A stretch of 64,000 nt of DNA from Sulfurospirillum multivorans DSM 12446 (GCF_000568815.1 NZ_CP007201.1:310001-374000); one strand, 5' to 3'; counted from the stretch's first letter, positions 15,641-26,297 are shown. Notes: generated from the sequence alone by a model not told the origin. Made by a program: numbers and translations.

Positions 15641-17932
15641 ATGACTCAAATGCTTAGCCGAAGAGGATTTTTAAAACTCTCTTCTACTGCAGCGGCCGTT
15701 GCAAGTCTCTCTTCGATACCAGGGACTCTTGGGGCGATTGAAGAGAGTAAAAAGCAATACAAAGGTACAACGAAGTTTACACCGAGTATTTGCGAGATGT
15801 GTACGAGTTCGTGTACCATTGAAGCGCGTGTGGAAGAGGGGAAGGGAATGTTTATTCGCGGTAATCCTGCGGATAAAAGCCGAGGTGGCAAAGTCTGCGC
15901 TCGTGGTAGTGCAGGGTTTAATCAACTCTATGATCCACAACGTTTGGTCAAACCGATTATGCGTGTGGGTGAGCGTGGGGAAGGAAAGTGGAAAGAGGTC
16001 AGTTGGGACGAAGCATACACTTTCATTGCCAAAAAACTGGATGAGATCAAGCAAAAACACGGTGCGCATACGGTGGCATTTACCGCACGCAGTGGTTGGA
16101 CGAAAACATGGTTTCACCATTTAGCACAAGCGTATGGCTCTCATAACCTTTTTGGTCATGAAGCGACCTGTCCATTGGCGTATGGAATGGCGGGTAAAGA
16201 TGTATTTGGCGCAGGCGCTAATCGTGATTTTGCGAAAGCAAAATACATCATCAATATGGGTCACAATGTCTTTGAGGGCATCGTTATCTCTTACGCTCGT
16301 CAATACATGGATGCCCTTGCAAATGGTGCAAAACTGGTAACTTTGGAGCCAAGACTCTCTGTCATGGCGGCAAAGTCAACCGAATGGCATGCCATCAAAC
16401 CAGGGCACGATCTTCCGTTTGTTTTAGCGTTTATGCACACACTGATCCATGAAAATCTTTACGATAAAAAGTTTGTTGAAAAATACTGCGAAGGCTTTGA
16501 AGAACTTAAAGCGAGTATTGCGGAGTATACACCTGAAAAAATGGCAACCGAATGTGATATACCAGCCGATACCATCAAACGTTTAGCGCGTGAGTTTGCA
16601 AAAGCGGCTCCAAAAGCGATCTTTGACTTTGGTCACAGAGTTACGTTTACACCACAAGAGTTGGAGCTTCGCCGTGCGATGATGATGATAAATGTTCTTG
16701 TTGGTGCGGTTGAGAGAGATGGTGGTTATTACCTCTCTAAGGGAGCGGATTATTACAACCAATTTATTGGCGAGGGTGATCCAAAAGCATTTAAACTTAA
16801 AAAACCAAAAACACCAGCGTATCCAAAAGTCGAAGTACCACGCATTGACCGTATTGGCGAGAAAGACAGTGAATTTTTCCTTGCAGGCAAAGGTGAGGGT
16901 ATTGTCACATTGATTCCTCATGCGACACTGACAGAACTTCCAGGTGTGGGGTATAAACTTCACGGATGGTTCATTGCACGTAACAATCCTGTTATGACAC
17001 AATCCAATATGGAACATGTCATCAAAGCGATTAAAGCGATGGATTTGGTGGTGGTTGTAGATATTCAAGTCTCTGATACCGCATGGTTTGCTGACATCGT
17101 GCTTCCAGATACGACCTATTTAGAGAGAGATGAAGAGTTTACTGCCAGTGGTAGCAAAAATCCAAGTTACGGGGTCGGTCGCCAAAAAGTGGTTGAGCCT
17201 ATTGGTGAGAGTAGAGCACCATGGCGTATTGCTAAAGAGCTCGCTGAAAAAATGGGACTCAGTGCGTATTTCCCTTACAAAGACATTGAAGATTATCGTT
17301 TGCAACAAGTGGGCGATAACATTGATCTTCTTGCAAAACTTAAAGCGACAGGAAGTGCTAGCTTTGGTGTGCCTTTGATGCTTCAAGAGAAAAAGAGTGT
17401 GGCTGAGTTTGTGAAAAAATACCCAAGTGCTGCGAGCAAAGTGAATGAAGAGGGCACGATGGACTTCCCTCATAAAATCAAACTTTTCAGCCCAAGATTA
17501 GAAGAAGTTTCTAAAAAAGGCGCTCTGAGCTATGAGCCTTATAAATACAAAGAAGCGGATGAACTCTACTTCGTTAATGGTAAATCAGCGGTGCGCTCAA
17601 ACAGTCACAACGGTAACAACGCATGGCTTAACAACCTTTTAGACGATGCGGCGGTGTGGATTCACCCAAAAACTGCTGAACGTCTCGGTATTAAAAATGG
17701 TGACAAGATCGATGTTTATAACAAATACAGCACTCAAAAAGGCAAAGCGCTTGTCACCAAAGGGGTAAGAGAAGATACGATCTTTGCTTACTTCGGATTT
17801 GGTCACATCAGCAAAGAGCTCAAACGAGCTTACGGCAAAGGTGTTAACAGCAATTCGCTTTATTCGCCTTTGGTATCGCCAAATTCAGGTATGAACCTGC
17901 ATGTCGTTGGCGTCAAAGTCAAAAAAGCGTAA
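15641..17932 (+). CDS. psrA: Molybdopterin oxidoreductase catalytic subunit, polysulfide/thiosulfate reductase type (copy 1)
   Basis: A 763-residue periplasmic catalytic subunit. A Tat signal is visible ([10 protein letters not shown], residues 6-15, with a following hydrophobic stretch). Cysteines 51, 54, 58 and 86 form the [4Fe-4S] site. Cys177 in EATCPLAYG is the expected molybdenum ligand. Length matches PsrA/PhsA proteins. It starts a three-gene unit with an Fe-S subunit and a NrfD-type anchor, which together reduce polysulfide or thiosulfate with electrons from the quinone pool. The exact substrate cannot be read from sequence. AAAAGGATGAAAG precedes the ATG. The whole operon lacks the palindrome found in most other long regions. 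Confidence 0.88.
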   Translation: MTQMLSRRGFLKLSSTAAAVASLSSIPGTLGAIEESKKQYKGTTKFTPSICEMCTSSCTIEARVEEGKGMFIRGNPADKSRGGKVCARGSAGFNQLYDPQRLVKPIMRVGERGEGKWKEVSWDEAYTFIAKKLDEIKQKHGAHTVAFTARSGWTKTWFHHLAQAYGSHNLFGHEATCPLAYGMAGKDVFGAGANRDFAKAKYIINMGHNVFEGIVISYARQYMDALANGAKLVTLEPRLSVMAAKSTEWHAIKPGHDLPFVLAFMHTLIHENLYDKKFVEKYCEGFEELKASIAEYTPEKMATECDIPADTIKRLAREFAKAAPKAIFDFGHRVTFTPQELELRRAMMMINVLVGAVERDGGYYLSKGADYYNQFIGEGDPKAFKLKKPKTPAYPKVEVPRIDRIGEKDSEFFLAGKGEGIVTLIPHATLTELPGVGYKLHGWFIARNNPVMTQSNMEHVIKAIKAMDLVVVVDIQVSDTAWFADIVLPDTTYLERDEEFTASGSKNPSYGVGRQKVVEPIGESRAPWRIAKELAEKMGLSAYFPYKDIEDYRLQQVGDNIDLLAKLKATGSASFGVPLMLQEKKSVAEFVKKYPSAASKVNEEGTMDFPHKIKLFSPRLEEVSKKGALSYEPYKYKEADELYFVNGKSAVRSNSHNGNNAWLNNLLDDAAVWIHPKTAERLGIKNGDKIDVYNKYSTQKGKALVTKGVREDTIFAYFGFGHISKELKRAYGKGVNSNSLYSPLVSPNSGMNLHVVGVKVKKA

Positions 17933-17947
17933 GGGGAGGAGAGAACA

Positions 17948-18520
17948 ATGGCAAAAAAATATGGAATGATCCACGATAACAATCTGTGCATCGGCTGTCA
18001 AGCGTGCAATGTTGCGTGTAGATCGGAAAATCAAATACCAGAATCCGTGTACCGTTTACAAGTATGGGTCAAACAAGAAGAGTACCCTAATGGAACGCTT
18101 GGCTATGAATACCACCGCCAATCCTGTGTCCAATGTGAAAACACACCGTGTGTGAGTGTTTGCCCAACTAAAGCGTCTTATGTCAATGACGAGGGCATCG
18201 TGTTAGTCGATGTGGATTTATGTGTGGGCTGTTTGTACTGTGTTGCAGCGTGCCCTTACCAAGCACGTTATGTGCATCCAATTACCAAAGCGCCTGACAA
18301 ATGTACTTTCTGCCATGAATCACGATTGGCTAGAGGTGAAGAGCCAGCCTGTGTCACCGTGTGCCCAACAGACGCACTTATTTTCGGTGATCTGAATGAT
18401 CCGAAAAGCAAGATCAATAAAGCACTCTCAGAGCGCGTAACGTATCGTCAAAAAGAGTCTTTAGGCACTCAACCAAAAATGTTTATTGTACCAAACCACA
18501 AAGGAGGGATCAGATCATGA
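17948..18520 (+). CDS. psrB: Four-cluster ferredoxin-type electron-transfer subunit (copy 1)
   Basis: A 190-residue periplasmic Fe-S protein carrying four [4Fe-4S] binding sets: CIGCQACNVAC, CVQCENTPCVSVCP, CVGCLYCVAACP and CTFC...CVTVCP. It passes electrons between the membrane anchor and the catalytic subunit. AAGGGGAGGAGAG lies upstream, and the stop overlaps the anchor gene (ATGA, 4 bases). Highly similar to the copy at 24756. Confidence 0.9.
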   Translation: MAKKYGMIHDNNLCIGCQACNVACRSENQIPESVYRLQVWVKQEEYPNGTLGYEYHRQSCVQCENTPCVSVCPTKASYVNDEGIVLVDVDLCVGCLYCVAACPYQARYVHPITKAPDKCTFCHESRLARGEEPACVTVCPTDALIFGDLNDPKSKINKALSERVTYRQKESLGTQPKMFIVPNHKGGIRS

Positions 18521-19482
18521 ATCAGATATGGGGCTCAATGGAGCAATACTCAACACTCGTATGGCATTGGCCAATTGCGGTCTATCTCTTCTTAGCAGGT
18601 CTCTCAGCAGGTGCGGCGATGACGTCGTTAATCGTTAAATGGATAGAGGGTAACGGCAAGCCTCCTTGGGATGGTCTTATCAAAGCAGGAGCAATTCTTG
18701 CGCCTCTTACAATTTGTCTTGGTCTTTTCTTGCTAATTTTCGACCTTACACGACCATTGCATTTTTGGAAATTGTTGATTCATTATAACTTTGGATCGGT
18801 TATGACACTGGGTGTTTTAGCGCTTTTTATCTATACTCCACTCAGTTTTCTCTACACAGCCATCAAATTTAAACCGTGGTTGTTTGAAACAGGACCGTTT
18901 GCAGGACTTCTCAAACCTTTCCGTGGCATTATCGATAGCATAGGTGATAATCCTGCATGGTTAGAGAGAACACTGTTCTTGTTTGCTGTTATCATCGGTA
19001 TTTATACAGGATTTTTGCTCTCAGCAATGTACAGTTATCCGTTGTTTAATACCCCGTTATTGCCGATTCTTTTCTTGGCTTCCGGTCTTTCATCGGGTGT
19101 GGCAGCGTCTATTCTCTTTGGACTTCTTTTCTTCAAATCAGAAGTAAACGAGAAAAATGCTAAGTACCTCCTTGAACTCGACCTTCGGGTTGTGCCAATG
19201 GAGTTGTTACTTCTTTTTACTCTCTTTGTGGGTATGTACTTTCAAGGTGGCGATAAAGCGATGGTTGCTATTCAAGCGATGACAACAGGTATTTGGGCTT
19301 TTGTTTTTTGGTTCGGTGTGATCGGTGTGGGTATTGCTACGCCACTTCTTATCGCCGTTACAGCGCTTAGACACCATGCGTACCGCGTAGGTTATATTTT
19401 ACTAAACTCTGTAGTGGTTCTTATCGGTGTTATCTTTTTACGCCTTTACATTCTCTACGCAGGACAAACCTTCGTAGGATAA
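18517..19482 (+). CDS. psrC: NrfD/PsrC-type membrane anchor (copy 1)
   Basis: A 321-residue integral membrane protein with about eight helices, beginning MNQIWGSMEQYSTLVWHWPIA, typical of the NrfD/PsrC family that oxidises menaquinol and anchors the complex. AAAGGAGGGATCAG precedes the ATG. A strong terminator follows, closing the psrABC unit. No regulator is encoded in this unit, unlike copy 2. Confidence 0.9.
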   Translation: MNQIWGSMEQYSTLVWHWPIAVYLFLAGLSAGAAMTSLIVKWIEGNGKPPWDGLIKAGAILAPLTICLGLFLLIFDLTRPLHFWKLLIHYNFGSVMTLGVLALFIYTPLSFLYTAIKFKPWLFETGPFAGLLKPFRGIIDSIGDNPAWLERTLFLFAVIIGIYTGFLLSAMYSYPLFNTPLLPILFLASGLSSGVAASILFGLLFFKSEVNEKNAKYLLELDLRVVPMELLLLFTLFVGMYFQGGDKAMVAIQAMTTGIWAFVFWFGVIGVGIATPLLIAVTALRHHAYRVGYILLNSVVVLIGVIFLRLYILYAGQTFVG

Positions 19483-19494
19483 GCTTTCATCCTA

Positions 19495-19518
19495 AAGCTC
19501 CCTTTTTTAAGGGGGCTT
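19495..19518 (+). terminator. Intrinsic terminator after psrC copy 1
   Basis: AAGCTCCCTT (19495-19504) pairs with AAGGGGGCTT (19509-19518), including one G-T pair, around a TTTT loop; CTTCTTTTTA follows. Confidence 0.85.
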
Positions 19519-19611
19519 GCCTTCTTTTTATGTTTCACTTTGTAAAATACTTCTTATAATAATTTTTTATTAGGGCCTTTTACATGTAAGACTTCAAAAT
19601 AAGGTAACAGA

Positions 19612-22413
19612 GTGAAGTTAGTTAATTATACATATGAAACACTTGAGGCATTAGAGCACTTTTCACGAACCTATTTCAGACCGAACGAACATCTCTTTAT
19701 CCAGCTTTTCTGCGGCAATACAGACAAAGCAATCATAACCGAAATCCTCCATTTTCTCAAAAAAACCTTTCCCAAATGTGTCATCATCGGTGCGAGTACG
19801 GCAGGCGAAATTAAATCGGGTCGCATCAAAGCCAGCACCCTTCAAATCAGCTTTTGCCAGCTTGAAAAAAGCAGAGCCAAGGCGCATTATTTTGAAGCGG
19901 TGAACTTTGAAAGCGGGCAAAAAGCAGCTGCAACGATTCTCGAAGAGGATACCAAAGTGTGTGTTGCGTTAGCGCATCCTTTTGGAGAGGATGACAGCGA
20001 AGATTTTGTGGAGGGATTTAATACGCTAAGAGCCGATATGCCACTTTGTGGTGGCAATGCTGCGGATGATTTTTTCTTCCAGAGCGCGTTTGTTATTTAC
20101 GAAAAGCAGATCTTTTCCAAAGGCATCGTGCTCGTAACCCTAAGCGGTAAACGTTTACATGTAAACACCAATTACTCCCTTGCATGGACGCAAGTTGGCA
20201 AAGAACTGAGCATTACCAAGGTCGATAAAGGAACCATTTACGAGATCGATCATCAACCGATTCAAGAGGTTTATCGGCACTATTTAGGAAACGATGCGAT
20301 TCAAAATCTTCCGAGCAGTGCGATGGAGTTTTCGTTTGTCAAAATCTCGGATGATGTCGATGTGTGTCGTTCTCTGATTAGCGCTAATCTTGATGGTTCA
20401 TTAACCTTTGCGGGGCATTTTGAAGAGGGCGAAAAGGTACGTTTTGCGATTGGCAATGTGGAAGCGATTATCGACAGAGCTATCGTGATGCAAGATGAGA
20501 TCAATGAAAAACCCTGCGATGCTATTTTTGTCTATTCGTGCAGTGCGCGTAAACTGTTTCTCTCAAAACAGCTCAATTACGAATTTGGACTCTTACAGCA
20601 AATCGCTCCCACAGCGGGCTTTTTTACCTACGGAGAATTTTTTCACTCACACCATAAAAACCAACTGCTTAATGTGACCACAACGGTGTTGGCGCTGGGT
20701 GAGTCGGATTATATTATCACCCATCCTTTGGGCGAAAAACCAGCCCTTAACTGCTCCACACTCAAATCTCTCACCCATTTGGTCAACACCACGCAGCATG
20801 AACTCGATGTCAATCTTAATTTTTTAAGTCAGTATAAACTGATTTTAGATGAGTGTTGTATTGTCTCCAAGATGAATTTAGAAGGAGAGCTGATCTACGT
20901 GAGTGAGCCTTTTTGCACGGTGGTAGGCTACTCTAAAGAGGAACTTTTAGGCAAAACGCATCGCATGCTTAGACCCAGCGACGCCGATCCTGCGATTTAC
21001 ATTCAGTTATGGGAAACCATAAAAGCGAAAAAGATTTGGAAAAACAGCGTTAAAATAGTCACTAAAAATGGAAGTGTACGCTATTTGCAAGCTACGGTTA
21101 TGCCTATTTTGGATGAAGATGGCGCTACATTTGAGTATTTTTGTGCCCATTTTGACATTACCGATCTGATTTTGAAAGAGCAGTTAATCGAACAGCATTT
21201 TAAAGACGAGCTTACGGGGTATGGAAATCGCGAAGCCCTTTTTCATCGCATGCGTTTGGATGAGAGTGCGAAGCTGTTGATTTTGCTCAATTTAGTCGAA
21301 TTCTCGGAGATCAATGACTATTTAGGGTATGACGTCGGCGATGAACTTTTACAGCAAGTGGCGCATTTTTTGGTGGAGACCTTTGATGGGCATCCTGATA
21401 CTGTTTTTCGCATTAACGGTGATGAATTTGCCATTTTACTGATGGAGCAAGACCATAAAAGTTTTCGCAGCGTGCGCGATAAAATCAAACGCATGATCCA
21501 CCATATCGAGAAAAAAGTCTTTACGATTGGTGGCTATGAGGTCGTGGTGAGGCTCAATGTGGGGGTTGCTGAGGGAATTTCCGATGCGATTTACATGCAG
21601 TCACATGTCGCGCTCAAAGCGGCAAAGGTGGAGCATAAAGCGGTGGTCTTTTACGACATCCATCAAACGTTGAAAGCCAAAACAGAAGAGAACCTTCAAG
21701 TCATCCAAAAGATCAGTGCAGCGATTGAAAATGACCGTATCGTTCCCTTTTTCCAAGGCATTTACGACAATACTTTGCGTAAAATCACCAAATACGAAGT
21801 GCTGATGCGTCTGCAAGAAGAGGATGGTAGTTATCTGAGTCCTTATTTTTTCTTGGATCAAGCAAAAAAGACACGGCTTTATGAGAAGCTGACCAAAATC
21901 ATGATTTATAAATCGTTTGAATACCTCAAAGATTTTGAAGTGGATTTTTCGATCAACCTGACCAAGGGCGATATTTTATCCCTTTCGGTTAAAGAGTGTT
22001 TGTACGAAGCGATCAAAAAATACAACTGCGCACACCGCGTTATATTAGAGATCGTTGAGTCTGAAGGCATTGAAAATTTTGGTGAAATTACCGCGTTTAT
22101 TCATGAAGTCAAACAGCTAGGATGTCGCATCGCCATCGATGACTTTGGTACAGGATATTCTAATTTTTCCTACCTCGCAAAGCTTGAAGTCGATATTATC
22201 AAGATTGATGGCTCTTTGATTAAAGATATTGACACGAACGAGATCAGCGCGATGGCAGTGGAGACCATCATCTCGTTTGCACACAAAATGGGCTATGCGA
22301 TTGTCGCTGAATTTGTCGATCGTGAAGCGATTCAAGAGAAGCTTTTAGGTTTACATGTAAACTTCTCGCAAGGCTACCTTTTCAGCAAACCAAGCCCCAT
22401 TATTTCGCATTAA
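19612..22413 (+). CDS. FIST-PAS-GGDEF-EAL signalling protein
   Basis: A 933-residue cytoplasmic protein without membrane helices. Residues 1-380 form FIST_N and FIST_C sensory domains (VIIGASTAGEI, PLCGGNAADD), then PAS (EGELIYVSEPFCTVVGYS), GGDEF and EAL domains. The GGDEF signature reads NGDEF, which may weaken cyclase activity, while the EAL residues are intact: YEVLMR, INLT, LEIVESEG, DDFGTGYSN, IKIDGS, VAEF and SQGY. FIST domains are proposed to bind small ligands such as amino acids. It starts with GTG behind AAGGTAACAGA. Its place between two respiratory reductase operons may link c-di-GMP to their substrate. Palindromes at 20154 and 22350 code LHVN. Confidence 0.88.
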   Translation: MKLVNYTYETLEALEHFSRTYFRPNEHLFIQLFCGNTDKAIITEILHFLKKTFPKCVIIGASTAGEIKSGRIKASTLQISFCQLEKSRAKAHYFEAVNFESGQKAAATILEEDTKVCVALAHPFGEDDSEDFVEGFNTLRADMPLCGGNAADDFFFQSAFVIYEKQIFSKGIVLVTLSGKRLHVNTNYSLAWTQVGKELSITKVDKGTIYEIDHQPIQEVYRHYLGNDAIQNLPSSAMEFSFVKISDDVDVCRSLISANLDGSLTFAGHFEEGEKVRFAIGNVEAIIDRAIVMQDEINEKPCDAIFVYSCSARKLFLSKQLNYEFGLLQQIAPTAGFFTYGEFFHSHHKNQLLNVTTTVLALGESDYIITHPLGEKPALNCSTLKSLTHLVNTTQHELDVNLNFLSQYKLILDECCIVSKMNLEGELIYVSEPFCTVVGYSKEELLGKTHRMLRPSDADPAIYIQLWETIKAKKIWKNSVKIVTKNGSVRYLQATVMPILDEDGATFEYFCAHFDITDLILKEQLIEQHFKDELTGYGNREALFHRMRLDESAKLLILLNLVEFSEINDYLGYDVGDELLQQVAHFLVETFDGHPDTVFRINGDEFAILLMEQDHKSFRSVRDKIKRMIHHIEKKVFTIGGYEVVVRLNVGVAEGISDAIYMQSHVALKAAKVEHKAVVFYDIHQTLKAKTEENLQVIQKISAAIENDRIVPFFQGIYDNTLRKITKYEVLMRLQEEDGSYLSPYFFLDQAKKTRLYEKLTKIMIYKSFEYLKDFEVDFSINLTKGDILSLSVKECLYEAIKKYNCAHRVILEIVESEGIENFGEITAFIHEVKQLGCRIAIDDFGTGYSNFSYLAKLEVDIIKIDGSLIKDIDTNEISAMAVETIISFAHKMGYAIVAEFVDREAIQEKLLGLHVNFSQGYLFSKPSPIISH

Positions 22414-22426
22414 AGTCAAATTATCG

Positions 22427-22432
22427 TACAAT
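22427..22432 (+). promoter_or_regulatory. Possible -10 element for psrABC copy 2
   Basis: TACAAT lies 27 bases upstream of the psrA2 start in a 45-base gap. No -35 box is evident. Confidence 0.3.
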
Positions 22433-22458
22433 AGTATTAAACTAGGAAAGGGTAAGGT

Positions 22459-24744
22459 ATGGCATATCTCCAAGCGCGAAGAGACTTCTTAAAGCTAGCA
22501 ACAACGGGTGCAACCGCAACGGTTTTGATACCTGGAAGCTTGGGCGCTTTGGGCGAAGTCGCACTTCGGGGCGAAGATAAATTTGTTCGCTCCATTTGTG
22601 AGATGTGCAGTAGCAGGTGCCCCATGGAAGCGCGTGTCATCAATGGCAAAACCGTCCTGCTTCAAGGAAACGCCTTTGCTAAAGAGATGGGAACTTCTTT
22701 GTGTGCCAAAGGGGTTGCGGGCTCTTCTCAACTTTATGATTCCCAACGGCTTGTGAGTCCCTTGATTCGCGTGGGAAAACGTGGTGAAAACAAGTGGAGA
22801 GAAGCGAGTTGGGAAGAGGCATTAAACCTTGTCTCCACCAAACTCTCTGCGCTAAAAGAGCGGTATGGGGCTCGCAGTGTCATCTTTTCGTCTAAAACAG
22901 GCGAACATTACGACCTTTTGCGCTCTTTCGCCTCTGCGTTTGGCTCTCCCAATGTCTTCTCCCACTGGAGCTCCTGTCCCATCGCCATTGAGAGTGCGTT
23001 TACGCAGACCTTTGGCGAAAAACTTCACCGTGATTTTGAAAATGCTAACTACATTCTCAACTTTGGGCACAACCTTTTTGAGGGCTTAGACATTCCCCTC
23101 ACCAAAGCGATGGCACACTTTTGCGCCAATCCTTCTAAAAAATTGGTCGTGCTCGATCCTCGCTTTTCCATCATCGCAGCTAAAGCCGATGAGTGGCATC
23201 CCATCAAGCCAGGCAGTGATTTAGCGTTTGTTCTTGCGCTTTTACATGTATGGATCAGGGATGGCAAATTCGATCACACTTTTGTTGAACAGTACACCAT
23301 TGGCTTTGATAATTTGGTGGATGCGGTGAAAGAGACAACTCCTCAATGGCAACAAACACTCAGCGGTATTGACGCCAACATGGTGGAGCGTATCGCCTCC
23401 GAACTGTACGCGGCAGCACCTCGGTGTATTATTGATTGGGGGCACAAAGCGACTACGACGCAGGCAGAGTATCAGCGATCGCGGGCAATTTTGATCGCCA
23501 ATATTTTGATGGGCAATGTGGAAAAAGAGGGTGGCATCTATTTTACAAAGAGTGCAAAGCGTGTCAATGCACTGGCAAAAGAGAGTATTGTTCCCGAATT
23601 AAATAACCCATATCCTCGTCCACAGATTAACGAACCACGCATCGATGGGGCAGGAGAAGAGGGAGCCTACCGTTTTGTCTCAAAACAACACGGTGTTTTA
23701 ACCGCAATTCCCGAAGCCATACTCTCCCAAAAACCGTATGAAATTAAGGGATGGTTTTTAACCCGTCACAATCCGCTCATCACCGTCGCCGATCCGCAAA
23801 AGATGAAAGAGGCGATGGAGCAGCTCGAATTCATTGTGGTCAACGATATTTACCTCTCCGACACCGCGATGATGGCAGATGTCATCTTGCCTGAGTGCAC
23901 CTATTTGGAGCGCGATGAGGGCATTAGCACGCTTACATGTAAAGTTCCCACGTATGCCATGCGAAACCGTATCGTCGCTCCTTTGCATGGGAATAAAAGT
24001 GCGATTGAGATCATGCGAGATTTGGCTGAGCGCATGGGGTTTGGAAGCCATTACGCGTGGAAAAACAGTAGTGAGCTTCGAGCATTTCAAGCCAAAGGCA
24101 ATGCGGAGCTTTTGCAAACCTTGCTCTTACGAGGTGTCGCGTCGTTTGATGTGCCATATTTTTGTGCGCTTGAACCCTCTTTGGTGGAACGGTTTTGTGA
24201 ACGCTACCCCAAAAGTCGCGCTTGGGTAGATGCACAGGGCTGTTTTGGACATCTTTTGGAGCATCTTAAAACACCCTCAGGAAAAATTGAGATCTATTGC
24301 GAAGAGATCGAAAAAGTGTTTAAAGGTTATGGAGTACCCAGAAGTGTTGATATGGACGTCACACAAGGATTTCCTTATGTGCTCACCAGTGGCAAAAGTG
24401 CGGTGCACACCAACGGGCACACGCAAAATGTTCCCTACCTTGCGATGCTCCTCTCTTCCAATCCCATCTGGATGCACCCCTCAACTGCAAAGGCGCATGG
24501 GCTGAAAATGGGCGATACTTTTTACCTTCAAAACGCTATTGCTAAGGAGAAGGCGACTGTTTTTATCACCGAGGGCATTCGACCCGATACACTGTTTGCC
24601 TACATGGGCTTTGGTCATGACGCCCCTTCTCTGAAACGAACCCATGGTAAAGGGACAAACCCTTCAACGTTTCTCTCCTTGGAGTCTGCACCGCTTTGTG
24701 GCGCTATGATCACCAATGTTGGTGTGAACATCATCAAGGCATAG
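22459..24744 (+). CDS. Molybdopterin oxidoreductase catalytic subunit, PsrA/PhsA type (copy 2)
   Basis: A 761-residue paralogue of the protein at 15641. It has a Tat-like start (ARRDFLKLATT, residues 6-16), Cys47, 50, 54 and 82 for the [4Fe-4S] cluster and Cys173 in WSSCPIAIE as likely Mo ligand. It differs clearly from copy 1 around the active site, so a different sulfur or other oxyanion substrate is likely. It starts an operon psrA2-B2-C2-regulator-kinase-Cache that runs without gaps to 28979. Palindrome sites at 23241 and 23932 lie in frame, in contrast to copy 1, which has none. Confidence 0.87.
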   Translation: MAYLQARRDFLKLATTGATATVLIPGSLGALGEVALRGEDKFVRSICEMCSSRCPMEARVINGKTVLLQGNAFAKEMGTSLCAKGVAGSSQLYDSQRLVSPLIRVGKRGENKWREASWEEALNLVSTKLSALKERYGARSVIFSSKTGEHYDLLRSFASAFGSPNVFSHWSSCPIAIESAFTQTFGEKLHRDFENANYILNFGHNLFEGLDIPLTKAMAHFCANPSKKLVVLDPRFSIIAAKADEWHPIKPGSDLAFVLALLHVWIRDGKFDHTFVEQYTIGFDNLVDAVKETTPQWQQTLSGIDANMVERIASELYAAAPRCIIDWGHKATTTQAEYQRSRAILIANILMGNVEKEGGIYFTKSAKRVNALAKESIVPELNNPYPRPQINEPRIDGAGEEGAYRFVSKQHGVLTAIPEAILSQKPYEIKGWFLTRHNPLITVADPQKMKEAMEQLEFIVVNDIYLSDTAMMADVILPECTYLERDEGISTLTCKVPTYAMRNRIVAPLHGNKSAIEIMRDLAERMGFGSHYAWKNSSELRAFQAKGNAELLQTLLLRGVASFDVPYFCALEPSLVERFCERYPKSRAWVDAQGCFGHLLEHLKTPSGKIEIYCEEIEKVFKGYGVPRSVDMDVTQGFPYVLTSGKSAVHTNGHTQNVPYLAMLLSSNPIWMHPSTAKAHGLKMGDTFYLQNAIAKEKATVFITEGIRPDTLFAYMGFGHDAPSLKRTHGKGTNPSTFLSLESAPLCGAMITNVGVNIIKA

Positions 24745-24755
24745 GAGACACGACA

Positions 24756-25322
24756 ATGGAAAAACAGTATCGACTGCTTTACGATGAAAACCTCTGCATC
24801 GGGTGTCAAGCCTGCAGTGTGGCGTGTCGTGTGGAAAACAGCGTACCTGATGAGGTTTACAGATTGCAAGTGCATCTTCACACCAAAGGCGAATTTCCCA
24901 ATCTGGGGATGAATTACGAGCGACTCAGTTGTGTGATGTGTGAAAATCCTCCGTGTGTGAGTGTATGTCCTACCAACGCCTCGTTTCAGAGCAAAGATGG
25001 TTTGGTGCATATTGATGAGCGCTCTTGCATTACATGTAAATACTGCATCCTCGCCTGTCCTTACCATGCACGTTTTATCAACCCTTTGAAAAACGTCGTG
25101 GAGAAGTGTAATTTTTGCTACGAAACACGTGTTTCCAAAGAGCTAAGTCCAGCGTGTGTCAGCATCTGTCCGACCGATGCGCTGAGTTTTGGCGACATGC
25201 GACAGAAACATTCTCTCGTGCATCAAAAATCGCACAAAGAGGTTCTGGTGTTTCCCAAAGCGCATCTTGGAACAAAGCCCAAAGTGGCGTTTATACCCAA
25301 TCGCAAAGGGATGAAATCATGA
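24756..25322 (+). CDS. Four-cluster ferredoxin-type subunit (copy 2)
   Basis: A 188-residue Fe-S subunit with CIGCQACSVAC, CVMCENPPCVSVCP, CITCKYCILACP and CNFC...CVSICP cluster motifs. ATG 24756 is chosen because TAGGAG precedes it and it aligns with copy 1; an in-frame ATG at 24696 lies within psrA2 and would add a meaningless N-terminus. The palindrome at 25029 codes ITCK, one of the cluster cysteines, showing that the motif can coincide with an essential residue. The stop overlaps the next start. Confidence 0.9.
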   Translation: MEKQYRLLYDENLCIGCQACSVACRVENSVPDEVYRLQVHLHTKGEFPNLGMNYERLSCVMCENPPCVSVCPTNASFQSKDGLVHIDERSCITCKYCILACPYHARFINPLKNVVEKCNFCYETRVSKELSPACVSICPTDALSFGDMRQKHSLVHQKSHKEVLVFPKAHLGTKPKVAFIPNRKGMKS

Positions 25323-26287
25323 GTCCAATGTGGGGAAGTGTGGAGCAGTACAGTACCATTCATTGGTCATGGGCGATTGCGATTTACCTCTTTTTAGCAG
25401 GACTCAGCTCAGGCTCCATCATTGTTGCGTTGCTCGTAAAATGGAACCGTCATGAGCGCAGTAACTCCTCCATTTGGGATGCGATGATCAAAGCGGGCTC
25501 TGTCGTAGCGCCTGTGGCAATCTTCTTGGGGTTAATTGTTTTGGTCATCGATTTAGGACGTCCTCTTTCGTTTTATTGGTTACTGATTCGCTACAATATC
25601 ACCTCTGTTATGAGCTTGGGAGTGCTTTTTTTACTCATTTACACGCCCATCGTAGTAGTCTTTATGCTGCTTGTTTTTGAGCGCAGTGTGATCAAATACC
25701 CGTTTTTTGCCCCACTGGAAAGTTTGATCAATCTGGTCAAAAGCTTTCATTCGTACGCGAAAATCATTGAGTATTTTCTCTTCGCAGCCGCTCTTTGTGT
25801 AGGCTCCTACACGGGGTTTTTACTCTCAGCTTTGTATGCGATTCCGCTGTGGAACAGCCCGCTTTTACCGATTTTATTTTTAACCTCAAGTCTCTCCTCA
25901 GGCGTTGCGGTGAACATTCTCATCGGACTTCTCTTTTTTAAAAGCACCATCAATGCAGAGAGCATCAAATACCTTTTGGTGCTCGATACGAGGGTTATTT
26001 TAACGGAACTTCCTCTTTTAGGGCTCTTTTTTATCGGTCTGTTTTACGCAGGAGGTGACGCTCCAAGTGCTGCTAAGATGGCACTCACAGAGGGGTTTTG
26101 GGCAGGTATCTTTTGGCTTGGAGTCATTGGTGTGGGGCTTGGGCTTCCTCTTTTGACGGTCATTATCGCTTTGCGCAGTCATGTGTACCGTGTGGGATAT
26201 GTTGTGATTAACTCAATGGTGGTTATTTTAGGCGTTTTGATGTTGCGGTACTACATCATTTACGCAGGACAAATTTATCTTGGTTAA
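25319..26287 (+). CDS. NrfD/PsrC-type membrane anchor (copy 2)
   Basis: A 322-residue membrane protein with about eight helices, starting MSPMWGSVEQYSTIHWSWAIA like copy 1. The start at 25319 overlaps the stop of the Fe-S subunit by four bases; the open frame reaches further upstream, but those residues belong to another frame of that gene. It should take electrons from menaquinol. The regulator gene follows 10 bases later in the same transcript. Confidence 0.9.
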   Translation: MSPMWGSVEQYSTIHWSWAIAIYLFLAGLSSGSIIVALLVKWNRHERSNSSIWDAMIKAGSVVAPVAIFLGLIVLVIDLGRPLSFYWLLIRYNITSVMSLGVLFLLIYTPIVVVFMLLVFERSVIKYPFFAPLESLINLVKSFHSYAKIIEYFLFAAALCVGSYTGFLLSALYAIPLWNSPLLPILFLTSSLSSGVAVNILIGLLFFKSTINAESIKYLLVLDTRVILTELPLLGLFFIGLFYAGGDAPSAAKMALTEGFWAGIFWLGVIGVGLGLPLLTVIIALRSHVYRVGYVVINSMVVILGVLMLRYYIIYAGQIYLG

Positions 26288-26297
26288 GGAAAAAGGC

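Noticed and set aside
25115-25318. N-terminal extension of the second psrC
   Set aside because: The frame is open upstream, but the added residues are translated from another frame of psrB2; the family start MSPMWGSVEQYS and the four-base overlap at 25319 are decisive.
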